Assembly (NCBI GenBank): GCA_000697335.1
Contig: JNEM01011735.1
Span: 1 to 51,034, forward strand
Source: Conidiobolus incongruus B7586
Lineage: Eukaryota > Entomophthoromycota > Entomophthoromycetes > Entomophthorales > Conidiobolaceae
Direction: 5' to 3'
DNA: 51,034 bases
The first letter of the stretch is position 1. Each line of letters begins with the position of its first letter. The notes beneath the pieces were generated by a model, which saw only the letters and a list, made by a program, of their open reading frames with translations, was not told the DNA's origin and did not search any database. Shown here piece after piece: positions 21,912 through 33,894 of the stretch. A program made the translations under genes and the position numbers.

Positions 21912-24729
21912 TTCTTCAGTAAATTTATCAGTAGGCTGAAGTGCTTCTAGTTAAACATCACTGTGACAAATAGTAACATATTCCATTAGCCATCTACCAT
22001 TATAATTTTATATTTATAAAAATACAACTCACTTCGTATTAATAATAAATTCATGAGAACTGGATTGTAAATTTTGCAATTAGCCACTAAATTGTAATTC
22101 ATATATTTAGTTATTTGCAAAAATTGGAAAAATTTTATTATCAAACTTAATCCAAATTTATAGTTGAATTGATCAAAAATATGAATTTGATACCTAAAAA
22201 TATAGATAAAAATTGCATTTTTAAATAAAGTCATAATTATCAAAATTTCAAAAAAAAAAGTTATAACGCGACCATTAAATAAACATAACTTTGCAAATAT
22301 TTCGATTATCAGCATATTATTGTTATTAGAGAGTAAATTATTATTCAAAATATTCCAAGTCAACAAATCTACATTATATATATTAAGGTTTGATAACTTA
22401 AAATATCAAAATTTTCAAAGCTTTAATATTAGTCTGATTTAGATTATTATAATTCAGAATTTTAACTGAAAACTTCGTTTAATTTAATATGAAAATATAA
22501 ATATTTACTCTACTATAAATTGCTCATGGTATATCATAAAATATTACATCAGTTTTTAGTAAATAATTATATAATTATCAAATAAATATAATCTATATAT
22601 AATGATTGTATTATATCCAAATTTATAAATTGAATAATTCATTGAATAATGTTCTATTCTTGATATACCAAGATTATGGTGGCTTATAGCCTTATATAAG
22701 ACATCGAGTATCTGTATAGTAATATCATTATAAAGTTACACATGGGTAAATAAAGCAAAATGATCATAAAAGGATACAAAATGATTAAATAGAGCGGCTG
22801 GCCAGTCACAGTTTATTTACAATTTAAAAAACATTGAAGGTTGGATTTTATTAAGAATATAATCACTTTATATTGAATAGAATAAAATATTCAAAATTCA
22901 TATATTTTATTTAAAAAATTTTATTTTTTATTAATAAGTATTTGGAATATTCATTTTAAATGATATATTTTTGGTCAATTTTTAAATTTTAAATATCGAA
23001 AATTTATTCAAATTATAATTCAATCAATATTTTTAGAATATAATAACAATGATTCATTATTTTAATTATTAAATTTCAAAAGTAACTTTTTCAATTTTGA
23101 TATAATTAGGTAGTTAATAAATATAATTATTTAAATAATCAATTAAATTCTTGAATTATAAAATATTATAATAATTATTATATTTATCTGATTTTGATTA
23201 TAAATTATTTTATTTAAAAAATATTAAAACCATGGTATTTTTTTAATATATAATAAATTTTAATTAAGAGACATTGTTCCAAATATATATATAATTATAT
23301 TGATTTTTGAATATATAATAATATGATGGATTTAAATTTATAATTATCATTGATTTAGTAAATTAATTGAATATTTCTAATAAGTTTATAAAATATGAAT
23401 TGGTAGAACAATAATATGAAAATTCTAATAATATTTTATTCTCCTTGATCTCAATATTTAGGTAGATTGAGAATATTATCAAAATATTTTTATTCAACAT
23501 GAAAAGAATTGAGATTATAAAAAACATGGTTCTAAATTAGAAAAATAATTAGTTCGATTTTAAATATATATATATATTGAATTATTACGATTTTTATATT
23601 AAATTACTTGAAGATCGTTATTTCAAATATTTTTCAACTCATTATATATTGTTTTTATAATTTTTATTTTATTTCCAATCCACAGATATTTTATTGTATA
23701 TCATCATATAATAAATAAATATGTTTTTAGACAATTTGAAGTTCTATTTGCATCCATGGTTATTAGATTGCTTTATTTCTACAAATATAAATAATATAAC
23801 TTAGATATGGGTTTTGCTTATAGGCATAGAATCTCACTATGGGATTTTATGGTTATCTGGAACGATTATAAATATAATAGTAGAGATTTATTATAATGAT
23901 ATATGTCGCTTTAAGTAGGCATTAATATATATGATAATAGTAAGGGTATCCTTGTAAATATGCTCAATATATTGATAGCTCATGTCCATGGTAATAAGGT
24001 TGTATAGGTATGAGAACCTTTTATATGGCATGCAATAAAGATTTGGTAAAATTACTCAAGAAATCATGGACTGATTTTGATATCAGAATATCGGAATAGT
24101 GCTTGAGTTATTTGTTCAAGTATAATTTAATATAATTCGACTAATGGTATTACAAAAATAATGATTAACTTAATTGACAAATATAAGGTAAATTAAGGAA
24201 CATAATAATATCTGTTTATTAAAACAAAATATCTATATAGATTATTAACTAAGGCAACTCAATGGATAAAATATTGGTTTTAGTTATTGTATATTTTTGA
24301 CAGGTTTTTCAATATCAAGTAAATACATAATGGATTGAACTAATGAATATTAATCACCATTGTATAAATCCTTGTCTGAGTAACATTAATGATATTAAAT
24401 CTATCATGTGGCATTAATATTAATAATGATAGATATCAATATTACATAGAATAATGAGTGAGATCTAGAATATTATATAATAAATAAAAGGTCGTAAATA
24501 GTCATTATTCTTTCAATCATGGCAAACTAATTACAAATTAAAAAAATATTATAAGCTCAAGTTATTGACAATCTCTAATGAATTTATAAACCCTGGTTTA
24601 ATAGATATAAATTTATAAATAATAATGTTAATATCTGTTTTATAGATGAAAATATGTTATTGTAATATTTTATAAATGAATATTTGCTTTATTATTATTA
24701 TTCTTATTATTAATTATATAATTATTAGA
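21912..24729. other. Long AT-rich spacer
   Basis: Nearly 2.9 kb without a supported gene. An open frame at 21986-22366 (minus) is made of Ile, Asn, Phe, Leu and Lys codons, as expected from A/T composition alone. A small palindromic patch (CTGGCCAG near 22798-22806) has no recognisable context. Confidence 0.4.
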
Positions 24730-25227
24730 TTATTCGAATTTAACTTGTTGTAAACCAAAATAGGGCAAGTTATAGTTCTCCAATTGAATTTGGTCATAAT
24801 CAGAGTATACGCTATATACATAAACTGCTAATCTCCAAATAATAGGTCCTCCTTTGGTTGTAGCATTCACATATCTAGGATCGAAGGTGTAAGTAAAGCT
24901 ATTAGTATCGAATAAACGATCAGATTTGAAGTCAAGCATTGGAGTATTGACAGGACCAGCATTTCTGGCCCATAATTCAACTCGAACTTCAGTATGATTC
25001 TTTTTGGGATCTGGTCTGTCAGACTCCCAAGTAATGGTAAAAGGTTGGCCAGTTTTGATTTTGTCTGGTGAGGTGATATTAACACGTTCATAAGTAAGAG
25101 GAGGACAATCAGTTGGAGCGGAGGTTGGATAAGATGGTGAAGTTGTAGTGGTAGTAGGAGATGGTGCGTAAGTCAAAGCTGAGAGACCTTGAGCAAGTAA
25201 GATTAAAGAAGATTTGATACCAATCAT
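24730..25227 (-). CDS. Secreted Kre9/Knh1-like domain protein 3
   Basis: Single exon, 165 residues. Signal peptide about 1-20 (MIGIKSSLILLAQGLSALTY), Thr/Ser/Pro-rich linker (21-44) with the only cysteine (TDCPPLTY), then the family domain 45-165. Landmarks: VNITSPDKIKTGQPFTITW, the segment SDRPDPKKNHTEV, VELWARNAGPV, FDPRYVNATTKGGPIIW, VYVYSVYSDYDQIQLENYNLPYFG. Sequons NIT, NHT and NAT are likely N-glycosylated. This is the closest relative of protein 4: the signal peptides, the domain and even the 20 or so bases around the ATG are nearly identical, so the pair is a recent duplication. Role unknown; wall-associated or effector-like secretion is an inference. Confidence 0.8.
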   Translation of the reverse strand: MIGIKSSLILLAQGLSALTYAPSPTTTTTSPSYPTSAPTDCPPLTYERVNITSPDKIKTGQPFTITWESDRPDPKKNHTEVRVELWARNAGPVNTPMLDFKSDRLFDTNSFTYTFDPRYVNATTKGGPIIWRLAVYVYSVYSDYDQIQLENYNLPYFGLQQVKFE

Positions 25228-25287
25228 TATTAATAATATTATTGAATGTTAAGATATTTTGATGATTAACTATTGATGAATCGATTG

Positions 25288-25296
25288 CTTTATATA
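25288..25296 (-). promoter_or_regulatory. TATA-like box of secreted protein 3
   Basis: TATATAAAG on the minus strand, about 61-69 bases upstream of the ATG. Confidence 0.55.
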
Positions 25297-26983
25297 CTCT
25301 TTAACTAGTGCATTTCTCAACAATTCTAATGCATAAAATTGCGTATTGAAAATTTGAGTGACTGTTGAACTTGAAAATGATTTAATCATTACACAATTAA
25401 AATATTAATTCACAATTTTAATTAAATCTATTTTTAACTAAATTATCACACTTAAAATTTAATGCAAATATTTTTGACTCTGTAATTACAAATGAGATTA
25501 TTTAATCAATAATGAATAAATTTAATTAATATTTTAAATAGAATTATAATGAAAAAAACTATTATTATTTTTACCACTGCTGCTCTTAGCTACTTGATGA
25601 ATTATATTTTAAACTGTCCATAGTCTTAAATAAGAGCTATTTTTAATTAGTACATAATTTTATTAGAAACAAGAATAATAATTATAGTGTACCTTAGTCC
25701 AATATGAGTTTTCGGTTAATTTTTACTTGGTTTTACAATATTTTTAAACCACCATGTATTGGTGTTATGATACACTCTTTTTATTCTATCCATGTTTTTA
25801 GTTAAATCTTGATATAGTTAATTTGTAATCTAAAAATAAAATTTTAATTTTGTCCAACATATTCTAAATATGTTAAAATTAGAAATTATATATAATTATT
25901 CAACATACCAATATCTTTTATAAATGAAAACATCTTTATAATGGAATTTTTGTCAAAGGATTTCAAAATATGAGACAAATAAGGATTAAACTGAAAACAA
26001 GGATAGAGTAAAAATGGTGCTTTATTAATTTGATTCAAAATTCGTAATTTGAAATTAGTGAAATTATAAAAATTTTTTATTATAATATAAGCTATTCTCT
26101 CTATAAATTTAATATATTTTTTCATTTAATTTAAATATATAGAAATTTTTAGTATTTTTATATATCTCAATATATGATTCACTAACTTCATTGAATTATG
26201 TGATTAAATATACAAAGTTTTTAAATTTGATTCAACTTAATAGCTGTGGCTATAAATTATTCATTGGTTGAGTAGTCTTGCAATTATCATGGAAATTTAA
26301 TATATCTATTGATTCCACAATATCTCAATTTAATAAATAACTGGTTATATACACCTTTATATTATTTAAAGTTATTTATTATCAATCAATTATTAAATCA
26401 AATAATTAATTATTTAATATATTCCTAAATTTATATCAGTAATAATGAATTATCTCTGATGAATAATTAAGAGTATTAAAAACTATCTTAATCAAAAAAT
26501 TAATTAAATTTTTAATAATTTGAGTATTCAATACAAATTAAAATAAATTGCATTATTTTTATTTTCTATTCAATGAAAAAGACTAATGATTAAGGATAAT
26601 CGAATGGATTAAAAACTTAGAATTGGATATTACGTTGATCTGTATATTTGATATAAGTTTTATTGGATTACCAAATTGAACAAACCAAGTACACTTTATT
26701 AAAAAACATACATAGAGTTTAGTCACTATTAAAATTGATCAATCACAAAAAATATTATAAGGATCAAATAGAGAAATTATTAAATGATAAATAGAAATAT
26801 ATATGAAATATAATTTGAAATTTGGAGAAAGAAATATGGTTAATAATTGTGTCCAAGATACGATATATAGCATTATATACAATATTGATAAAATATTAGT
26901 GGTATTAAAATAGATTAAGGATGAAAATATTTCTTACGTTAACTATACAAAATTTTATTTATAATAAAATTGAAGAATCCTAA
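25297..26983. other. Intergenic spacer
   Basis: A/T-rich; the small frame at 25886-26125 (minus) looks random. No other feature seen. Confidence 0.4.
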
Positions 26984-27055
26984 GGCTCGATGGTTTAGTG
27001 GTATAATTCTCCCTTAGGGTGGGAGAGGTCCTGGGTTCGATTCCCAGTCGAGCCC
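26984..27055 (+). tRNA. tRNA-Pro(AGG)
   Basis: 72 bases. Acceptor GGCTCGA pairs perfectly with TCGAGCC, discriminator C as usual for eukaryotic tRNA-Pro. Anticodon arm TCTCCC-TTAGGGT-GGGAGA gives anticodon AGG (read as IGG after editing). T arm CTGGG-TTCGATT-CCCAG is canonical. No intron. A T7 run 42 bases downstream (27097-27103) is the nearest Pol III terminator. Confidence 0.95.
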
Positions 27056-27486
27056 ATATACATCAAGTACTTATAATATTCTAAAATATTCATTTATTTT
27101 TTTAGATTCTAATTAAATATAAAAATTTAATATATTTCAATATTTTAAAATCTAAAATTATAACTATAATACTTCATTCACTATATGCAATTTAAAATAT
27201 TAGAAATAATTATTTCTAATTAATAAAATCACATAGTATATAAATATAATTCAAAAATATTCAATACATATATCTATGAATTACTGCTAGTATGAGAGAT
27301 CAATTGATGAAATCTACGCCATTAATGTGAATAATTTTTAATTTTTAATTTTGAATATGTGTCAATGCGACGTTAAGTTCGATAAAAATCTATTAATATA
27401 ATATTGATAGAATAGATATAATTGTAAATTATATCATATTATCCAACTTTTTTATTTTAGAAAATATGTTAATTATTTTGTATAAA
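27056..27486. other. Intergenic spacer
   Basis: A/T-rich sequence between tRNA-Pro and the 3' end of secreted protein 4. Apart from the T-run noted with the tRNA, nothing is recognised. Confidence 0.4.
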
Positions 27487-27957
27487 TTATACAAATTTAA
27501 CTGGTTGTAAACCAAAATAGGGCAAGTTATAGTTCTCCAATTGAATTCCGTCATGTTTAGAGTATACACTATATACATAAACTGCTAATTGCCAAGGAGT
27601 AGGTCCTCCTCTGGTTTTAATATTCACAATACTAGGATCGAAGGTGTAGGTGAACTTGTTAGTGTCAAATAAGCGACCAGATTTGAAGTAAAGCCTTGGA
27701 GTACCGACAGGGCCAGCATTCATGGCCCATAATTCGACACGAGCTTCAGTATGGTCCTTTTTGGGATCTGGTTTGTCAGACTTCCAAGTAATGGTAAAAG
27801 GTTGGCCAGTTTTGATTATGTTTGGTGAGGTGATATTAACACGTTGATAAGTAAGAGGAGGACAACTGCTTGGAGCGGAGGTTGGATAAGATGGTGTGTA
27901 AGCCAAAACTGAGAGACCTTGGGCAAGTAAGATTAAAGAAGATTTGATACCAATCAT
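27487..27957 (-). CDS. Secreted Kre9/Knh1-like domain protein 4
   Basis: Single exon, 156 residues; close paralogue of protein 3. It has the same signal peptide (MIGIKSSLILLAQGLS), a linker shorter by about ten residues, a single mature cysteine (SSCPPLTY), and the domain VNITSPNIIKTGQPFTITW through LPYFGLQPVKFV. Differences from protein 3 cluster in the strand after VELWAMNAGPV and in the acidic loop (SKHDGIQ instead of SDYDQIQ). The second sequon (NHT) and the third (NAT) are replaced by DHT and NIK, so it is less glycosylated. That is consistent with diversification of exposed loops. Confidence 0.8.
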   Translation of the reverse strand: MIGIKSSLILLAQGLSVLAYTPSYPTSAPSSCPPLTYQRVNITSPNIIKTGQPFTITWKSDKPDPKKDHTEARVELWAMNAGPVGTPRLYFKSGRLFDTNKFTYTFDPSIVNIKTRGGPTPWQLAVYVYSVYSKHDGIQLENYNLPYFGLQPVKFV

Positions 27958-28026
27958 TATTAATAATATTATTGAATGTTAAGATATTATATTAGTTTTA
28001 TTATAAAATCAATAGAAATTAATGGC

Positions 28027-28035
28027 CTTTATATA
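28027..28035 (-). promoter_or_regulatory. TATA-like box of secreted protein 4
   Basis: TATATAAAG on the minus strand, 70-78 bases upstream of the ATG. Same word as for protein 3. Confidence 0.5.
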
Positions 28036-30237
28036 TTCAAAATTCTTGCAATCCTAATCAACATTATATTTTATTCATTATATTGCTTAAGCTTTTTTAG
28101 GTTACTCTACGTAATTTCAATATTAAACATTAAAAATTTTAAACTTAGCCAATTAGGGTTGAAATCTATTTTTATCATCAATTTGATAGATTGGTTTATT
28201 TAGAATATGGTTCGATCACATGAATTAGATAATACAAGTATAATTTGGATCCATTTTTAATTTAAAGAATAAATTGAATACTAGATTGTTGGTCATATTC
28301 ACTTGGAACATTTATATTCAAAATATCTTGTCATTAGATTCAACCCAAATATATACCAAAAATATAGTTTTTAATATACAATAATGATGTATATTAAAGC
28401 TATGAATATTTTTATATAAATCATAATTGATATTTAAATCATTAGAAAATATTAATTAATATTAGGTGAGAATAATTTATTGAAAAAATCTTTGGTTGAT
28501 ATTTGATATCCAAAATATTAAATTTATTAGGTAATTATATTGAGAAGTATAAATCTTAAGAATAGGATTTTAATTGTGATATATATATATATATATTTAT
28601 AAAGTTTATATACTGCTGTGTTTAATAAAAAGTTTTTTGAATAAAGATGGTTGTTAGAAATGTACTCGTAGTACGATATAGTAAAATATTTATAATCTTA
28701 TTTAAATAGTCGATTCAGTGAATGTAATAATCTAACAAATGGTATTGGCTTAACTATCCAATCGAGATGGATGGCTAATTTTTGAAATGCAACAATACTA
28801 CATTAAATAATGAATCATTACAATTTTTTAGAAAAAATTATTGAATTTTTCACCTAATTTTGGAACTAAGATGTATGAATACCAATTTTCAATATTTAAT
28901 TGGTACCTATAAAAATTTTTCGGATTGATCATTACTTTAACATATATGATCAAATTTTATTAATATATTTTTCAAAATTATCCAGTATATACAATACCCA
29001 CGAAATATATATTGGATTGATGTGTGAGCCTAAAAAAATTCTGTAAACATAAAATTAGCAAATTGGTTTAAGTCAATTTTCCCAATATGCATATCATTGC
29101 AGAATTAATAATTGGTTCCTAGTTCAGCTTCTCAGAAATATATAAACATATATTTTTAACACCCCAAAAAATGAGCTAGATTAATTTACTAATATAATTT
29201 ACTTAAAAACTCTCTTTGGAGGCTGCTATTTGATTAATTAGATATTCATTCAACTAGTCTTCTATTACGTAAACTAAACAAAGTTATTCTCTAACAAATA
29301 AAATCTAAAATCTTAATAAAATATGAAAACTGTATCTTTATTATCATTTTACAATATTTCCACTTAAAACTAGGGTCAAAATCAATCCAATGTTCAATTT
29401 TAAAGAGCACATTTGATTTGTTACTTAAGACAATATGGCTAATCCACCATAGTTCTACATGATGATATTATCATCATTATTAAGAATAATATCACTAATC
29501 AAGAACTACATAAATCTATACGATAATTTTTCTGTGTATCAATATTACGTTGCAATTTATTATCATTTAACAAAATTAACATTCCATATCCCAAAAACAT
29601 TCATAATTTGTTCAAAGAATATATATATATATTGAATTTTATTAGTACTGAACTATACTTTTCAAAATATAGCTTAGCTTTTTGTAACCTATTAGTGATA
29701 TTATTTGAATTTAATTAAATCTATAATCGTGAAATATTTCGATTAATTTAGTAATATAACAACTATAATGTTTATAATTTTAATTTGAATAGAATATGAA
29801 TAAAAATTGTCAGTTAAAGTTTAATAATGAACAATTCAGGTTAACAGATTGCAAAGTCTATTCTATATTAAGAATATAAAATTTCGGCTTCTAAATATAT
29901 ATTTAAATATAGATTATCTTAATCAAGTTATCAAAAATATAAAATTACACATTAAAATAGTATGTAATAAGAATATAAACAATCACTTGAAATTGATTTG
30001 AAACAAATATAATCCAACCTTGAATGATTAACAATATTGATCAGTGATATATAATTATAATATTAATATGTAAACTGTAATCAAATAAATTCATAGTATT
30101 AGCTAGGGAATAAAATGTGGATTACTGACTTTGTTGATAACCAATTCATATATTGAAATAGAGAATGAGTAATAATAGTTAAAAAATTAATTAGTTGATT
30201 TTATTGGAATCTTAAAAAATAATTTTTAATATTTTAT
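28036..30237. other. Long AT-rich spacer
   Basis: About 2.2 kb with no supported gene; includes a short (AT)n tract near 28578-28598 and another near 29620. Upstream part is the 5' flank of secreted protein 4. Confidence 0.4.
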
Positions 30238-30732
30238 CTAATGAAATTTAACTCTTTGTAAGCCATAATAAGGTAAGTTCCATGATTCAAGGTCAGTGGT
30301 ATTACGATCGAAATAGGTACTGTAGACAAAGACACCCAATTGCCAAATAATAGGACCTCCCTTGGTGGTAGCATTCACATATCTAGTTGGGAAGATGTAG
30401 GTGATGTTATTAGTATCGAATAAGCGATCGGATTTGAAGTCAATCATTGGAGAATTAACAGGACCAGCATTCATAGCCCATAATTCAACACGAGCTTCAG
30501 TGTGGTTCTTTTTGGGATCTGGTCTGTCAGACTTCCAAGTGATGGTAAAAGGTTCACCAGCTTTGATCAAATTGGGGGAGGTAATATTGACCTTTTCATA
30601 AGTAAAAACAGGGCATCCAGTTGGAGTGGGTAAAGGAATAGGGGGAATAGAGTCGAATTCAGGGTAATGAGTGAGACCAAAAACACCTAAGGTTTGAGCA
30701 ACTAAAAATAAAGAGCTTTTCAAACAAACCAT
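30238..30732 (-). CDS. Secreted Kre9/Knh1-like domain protein 5
   Basis: Single exon, 164 residues. Signal peptide MVCLKSSLFLVAQTLGVFGL, Pro-rich linker (SIPPIPLPTPTGCPVFTY) with the single mature cysteine, then the domain VNITSPNLIKAGEPFTITW, SDRPDPKKNHTEA, VELWAMNAGPV, IFPTRYVNATTKGGPIIWQLGVFVYS, ending ESWNLPYYGLQRVKFH. Sequons at NIT, NHT, NNIT, NAT and NTT. It is the apparent source of the 3' two thirds of the broken copy at 36359-36864, with which it is nearly identical there. Role unknown. Confidence 0.8.
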   Translation of the reverse strand: MVCLKSSLFLVAQTLGVFGLTHYPEFDSIPPIPLPTPTGCPVFTYEKVNITSPNLIKAGEPFTITWKSDRPDPKKNHTEARVELWAMNAGPVNSPMIDFKSDRLFDTNNITYIFPTRYVNATTKGGPIIWQLGVFVYSTYFDRNTTDLESWNLPYYGLQRVKFH

Positions 30733-30782
30733 GATAACGAAAAATCAGAAATAGAAAAAAAATAACCAGTTAGTCAATAGGT

Positions 30783-30790
30783 CTTTTATA
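30783..30790 (-). promoter_or_regulatory. TATA-like box of secreted protein 5
   Basis: TATAAAAG on the minus strand, 51-58 bases upstream of the ATG. Confidence 0.55.
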
Positions 30791-32035
30791 CTTTTTAATT
30801 CATATCCAACCAAGATAATGAATTATCTTTTTACAAGCATTACAACATCACAATTCGCAAAAAATAAGCTGTGTAACTGGATATAAAAAAAATTTCTAAT
30901 TATATTATCAACTTGTTAAAAGAACTAGAATCTCTCTAAATTATCCAATCATTTTATTTAATTTTGGATTATAATTGATATAAGTACAAAATAGAGTTTT
31001 CAATGATTTAATGGAATCCAATAATTCAATCTATTTTTAGTGATTTGTGAAAATTTATTAGTTGTCCAGAGATGAAGATATCCAACTTTGGAATCAATAT
31101 TAAAACTTGAATGATAAGTGTAAAGCTATATGATAATATACACAACCAAATTATTATAATATAATTATTCTAAAATTGAAATAATATAGATTATTTCGTC
31201 AAATTCATTATTGATTAATTATTTAAAAGTATTTAACAAGTTTAGCCAAGTAAAATATATAGATGTTAGTACTAAATTTAAAAATAATCATCAAGTGAAT
31301 ATTAGGTTAATTAATATAAAATGATGGATTTGATTAAGATAAATATTATCCGAGTTGATGATATTATACCATTTAAGAAAAGCAATAATGATACAGTGTA
31401 ACCTATAAAAGTTTATGGATGATTTTTTGACAATTTTATGTATTAATTTGAAAAATATTCTTGTCACTCGAGCAGGCAAGTTATATCTCAATTAAATATA
31501 ACGAAAATTCCATTATTATCTCTGTAGTAGATGTTTTTCTTTGTGTTATTTTGAATAAATCAACATTGAATTAGAGATAATAAATATTTTATATTTAAGG
31601 ATCAAATATAATAAGATAAATATACAATTATATTTGAATAAAATTACTGAGATTTGCTGATTTAATATTGTGAGTTTATGATAGCTTTAAAATTTTTCTC
31701 AAGTAAATGAAAATATATCTAGAAATTTGGTAAATTGATTTAAGGGTATTAAAATTGGTTTGAATATAGTGAGATAAAAATTCAATTCAAATTTCAATTA
31801 ACAATAAAATTATTTAAAAATTTAAAGTTAAAAGTTTGCAAGATCAGTAGAGGTTACAGGCACTATAGATATTTATAAAAATATAAAATTTATTTAATAT
31901 CTAATACTTTGTGCAACACATTAACTGATTAAATATCATTTATTTGAATTTTTTATATTGAATTCAATTATTAAACTATTGAATTATTTTTATCACTAAT
32001 TTAATTCATTTATCTTAATTTTTAAAATTTACTAT
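30791..32035. other. Intergenic spacer
   Basis: A/T-rich upstream region of secreted protein 5 running to the first mariner copy. The frame at 31291-31491 (minus) is not convincing. Confidence 0.4.
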
Positions 32036-32037
32036 TA

Positions 32038-33341
32038 GTATAGAAATTAAATAATGGCATAATTTTAAAATTAATATTAAACAAATAAATTAATAAATAA
32101 TATATAAAAATTAATGAATAATATAAAATTAATAGTTTCTTTTATTATTAATAACTTTTTTCTATACCTTTAATAAGTTTCTAATACTTAAAAAACAATT
32201 CTTTTTATTAAAGACTGAAATTTAATATTTCATAAACTAATTTAATTTGTTTGTTAGAATTTTTTTTCTTACAAGCTATTTTTTTAATTGTTTAAAACAA
32301 TTATAATTATATAAGTTATAATTAAGTGAATATACTAGATATAGTAACTCTCTCTATTTTTTTAAATTAAAAATCTTTTACAACTTTAGCTTTATGTATT
32401 TTAAAATTATTATATAAAATAATAAGTGTTTTTAATTTATATTGAGAATATTATTTAAAAATTATTTTATTTAAAAAGATAATATATAATTTATTATTAA
32501 TTGATTTTCCTTGAGATATTAAATAAAAAAACTATATACCATTATAATTTATTATAATAATTAATATTCATTTATATTTAAAATGCTTATTTATTAGAAT
32601 TTATAAAAAGGATTAATTTAACTTAACTTAACATCTTATTTTATTTTTAAGTAAAAGATTATATAAAGGAATTTAAGATTTATTAATTATAAGTATTTAC
32701 TGTAAAAACCTTTGTTTTTAGTTATACCTTAATAAGTTTAGTTTAATTATAGCTACTCTAATTTTTTTTAAGCTTTTGTTAAATTATAAGGTATTTATTT
32801 TATATTTTTATTAATTAATCTAAGTTTAAACTTAAATAAATATAATATGCTTGTATAATTAATATTAAATTGCTTTAATAATTCTTTAATAAATATAAAA
32901 AGGTATTTCTTAATATATTTTTTTATATTATTAGTAAGTAAAATATAACAATAAAAATTAATCTTTTAAATTTTGGTAAATTTTGATTAATGTCCCTTCT
33001 AGCTGTAAAATCACAAATTTAGTGATATATGGTAATTTTAAATAAAACACTATCTCTATAAGCTATTTGCAAGTTTTAAATGATTTTAAAGGGTTTATGG
33101 TTAAGTTTTAAAAATACAAAAATAAAAGCCTTTTGATAATTACAATTTAATTAAATATAATCAAATTTAAATATAAATTTTAAAATTAAAATATTTTAAT
33201 AAAAAAATAATTAAAATTGAATATATATATAGTTTAAAAATATTTATTTTCCTATATATTATATATATATAATCTTTCAAAATATATAATATGTTTGAAA
33301 GATCAGAAATTAAGAAATTTGCCATTTTTTAATTTCTATAC
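32038..33341 (-). mobile_element. Mariner element copy A, decayed
   Basis: About 1.3 kb between TA dinucleotides (32036-32037 and 33342-33343). Ends form an imperfect inverted repeat of about 35-40 bases that starts GTATAGAAATTAA at each end. Read on the minus strand, it aligns with copies B and C, including the conserved run that contains the complement of AACCATAAACCCTTTAAAAT. The transposase frame is destroyed and A/T-enriched. The length is typical of mariner. It is closer to copy C than to B at the termini. Confidence 0.8.
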
Positions 33342-33343
33342 TA

Positions 33344-33892
33344 ATATTAAGTTATAATAAATTTATAAATATAAGAATTTTATAAGATATAATAGTTTTT
33401 AATATTAATATTTCATTTTATCATTAGTTTAAATTGGTCAAGTTGGAACAAATAAAAAGTAATGGTTCATTTATATATAATAGAGTGTTGACTAAAATAT
33501 TATAATATAAACCAAATATATAGTATATTAAATTTTACTGAGTTATTGAAGAAATACAACTGTTTGAGATATTTCTATCACTAAAACCATTGTTTAATGA
33601 AAAATAATAGGCTTGAATACTTTTTATTTTGAATTAATTGATCAATTAAATAATGAAAACCAAATCCAAAACACATTACTTAATATATATGTGTAATATA
33701 ATTATTGTCCTAAAATATATATTCATACTATTGTTTATTTATGCTAAAAAATGAAAACAATAAAAAATTAAAAATTTAAGATGGTTTTAGTATGTTTGAT
33801 AATTAAAACAATAATTGAGATATGGAAAAAAAATTCAAATAATTTGCTTTTTACTTAATTAATATATTCAATAAATTTATGTTCACTTAATT
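33344..33892. other. Spacer between mariner copies A and B
   Basis: About 550 bases of A/T-rich sequence separating two mariner copies in opposite orientation; nothing else recognised. Confidence 0.4.
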
Positions 33893-33894
33893 TA

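Noticed and set aside
21986-22366. 126-codon minus-strand frame rich in Ile/Asn/Phe/Leu
   Set aside because: Composition expected from A/T-rich sequence; no motif and no TATA-like box at the usual distance.
27976-28203. 75-codon plus-strand frame looking like a membrane peptide
   Set aside because: Ile/Leu/Phe runs arise from A/T bias; it overlaps the promoter of secreted protein 4.
31291-31491. 66-codon minus-strand frame upstream of secreted protein 5
   Set aside because: No signal peptide, no similarity to neighbours, random composition.
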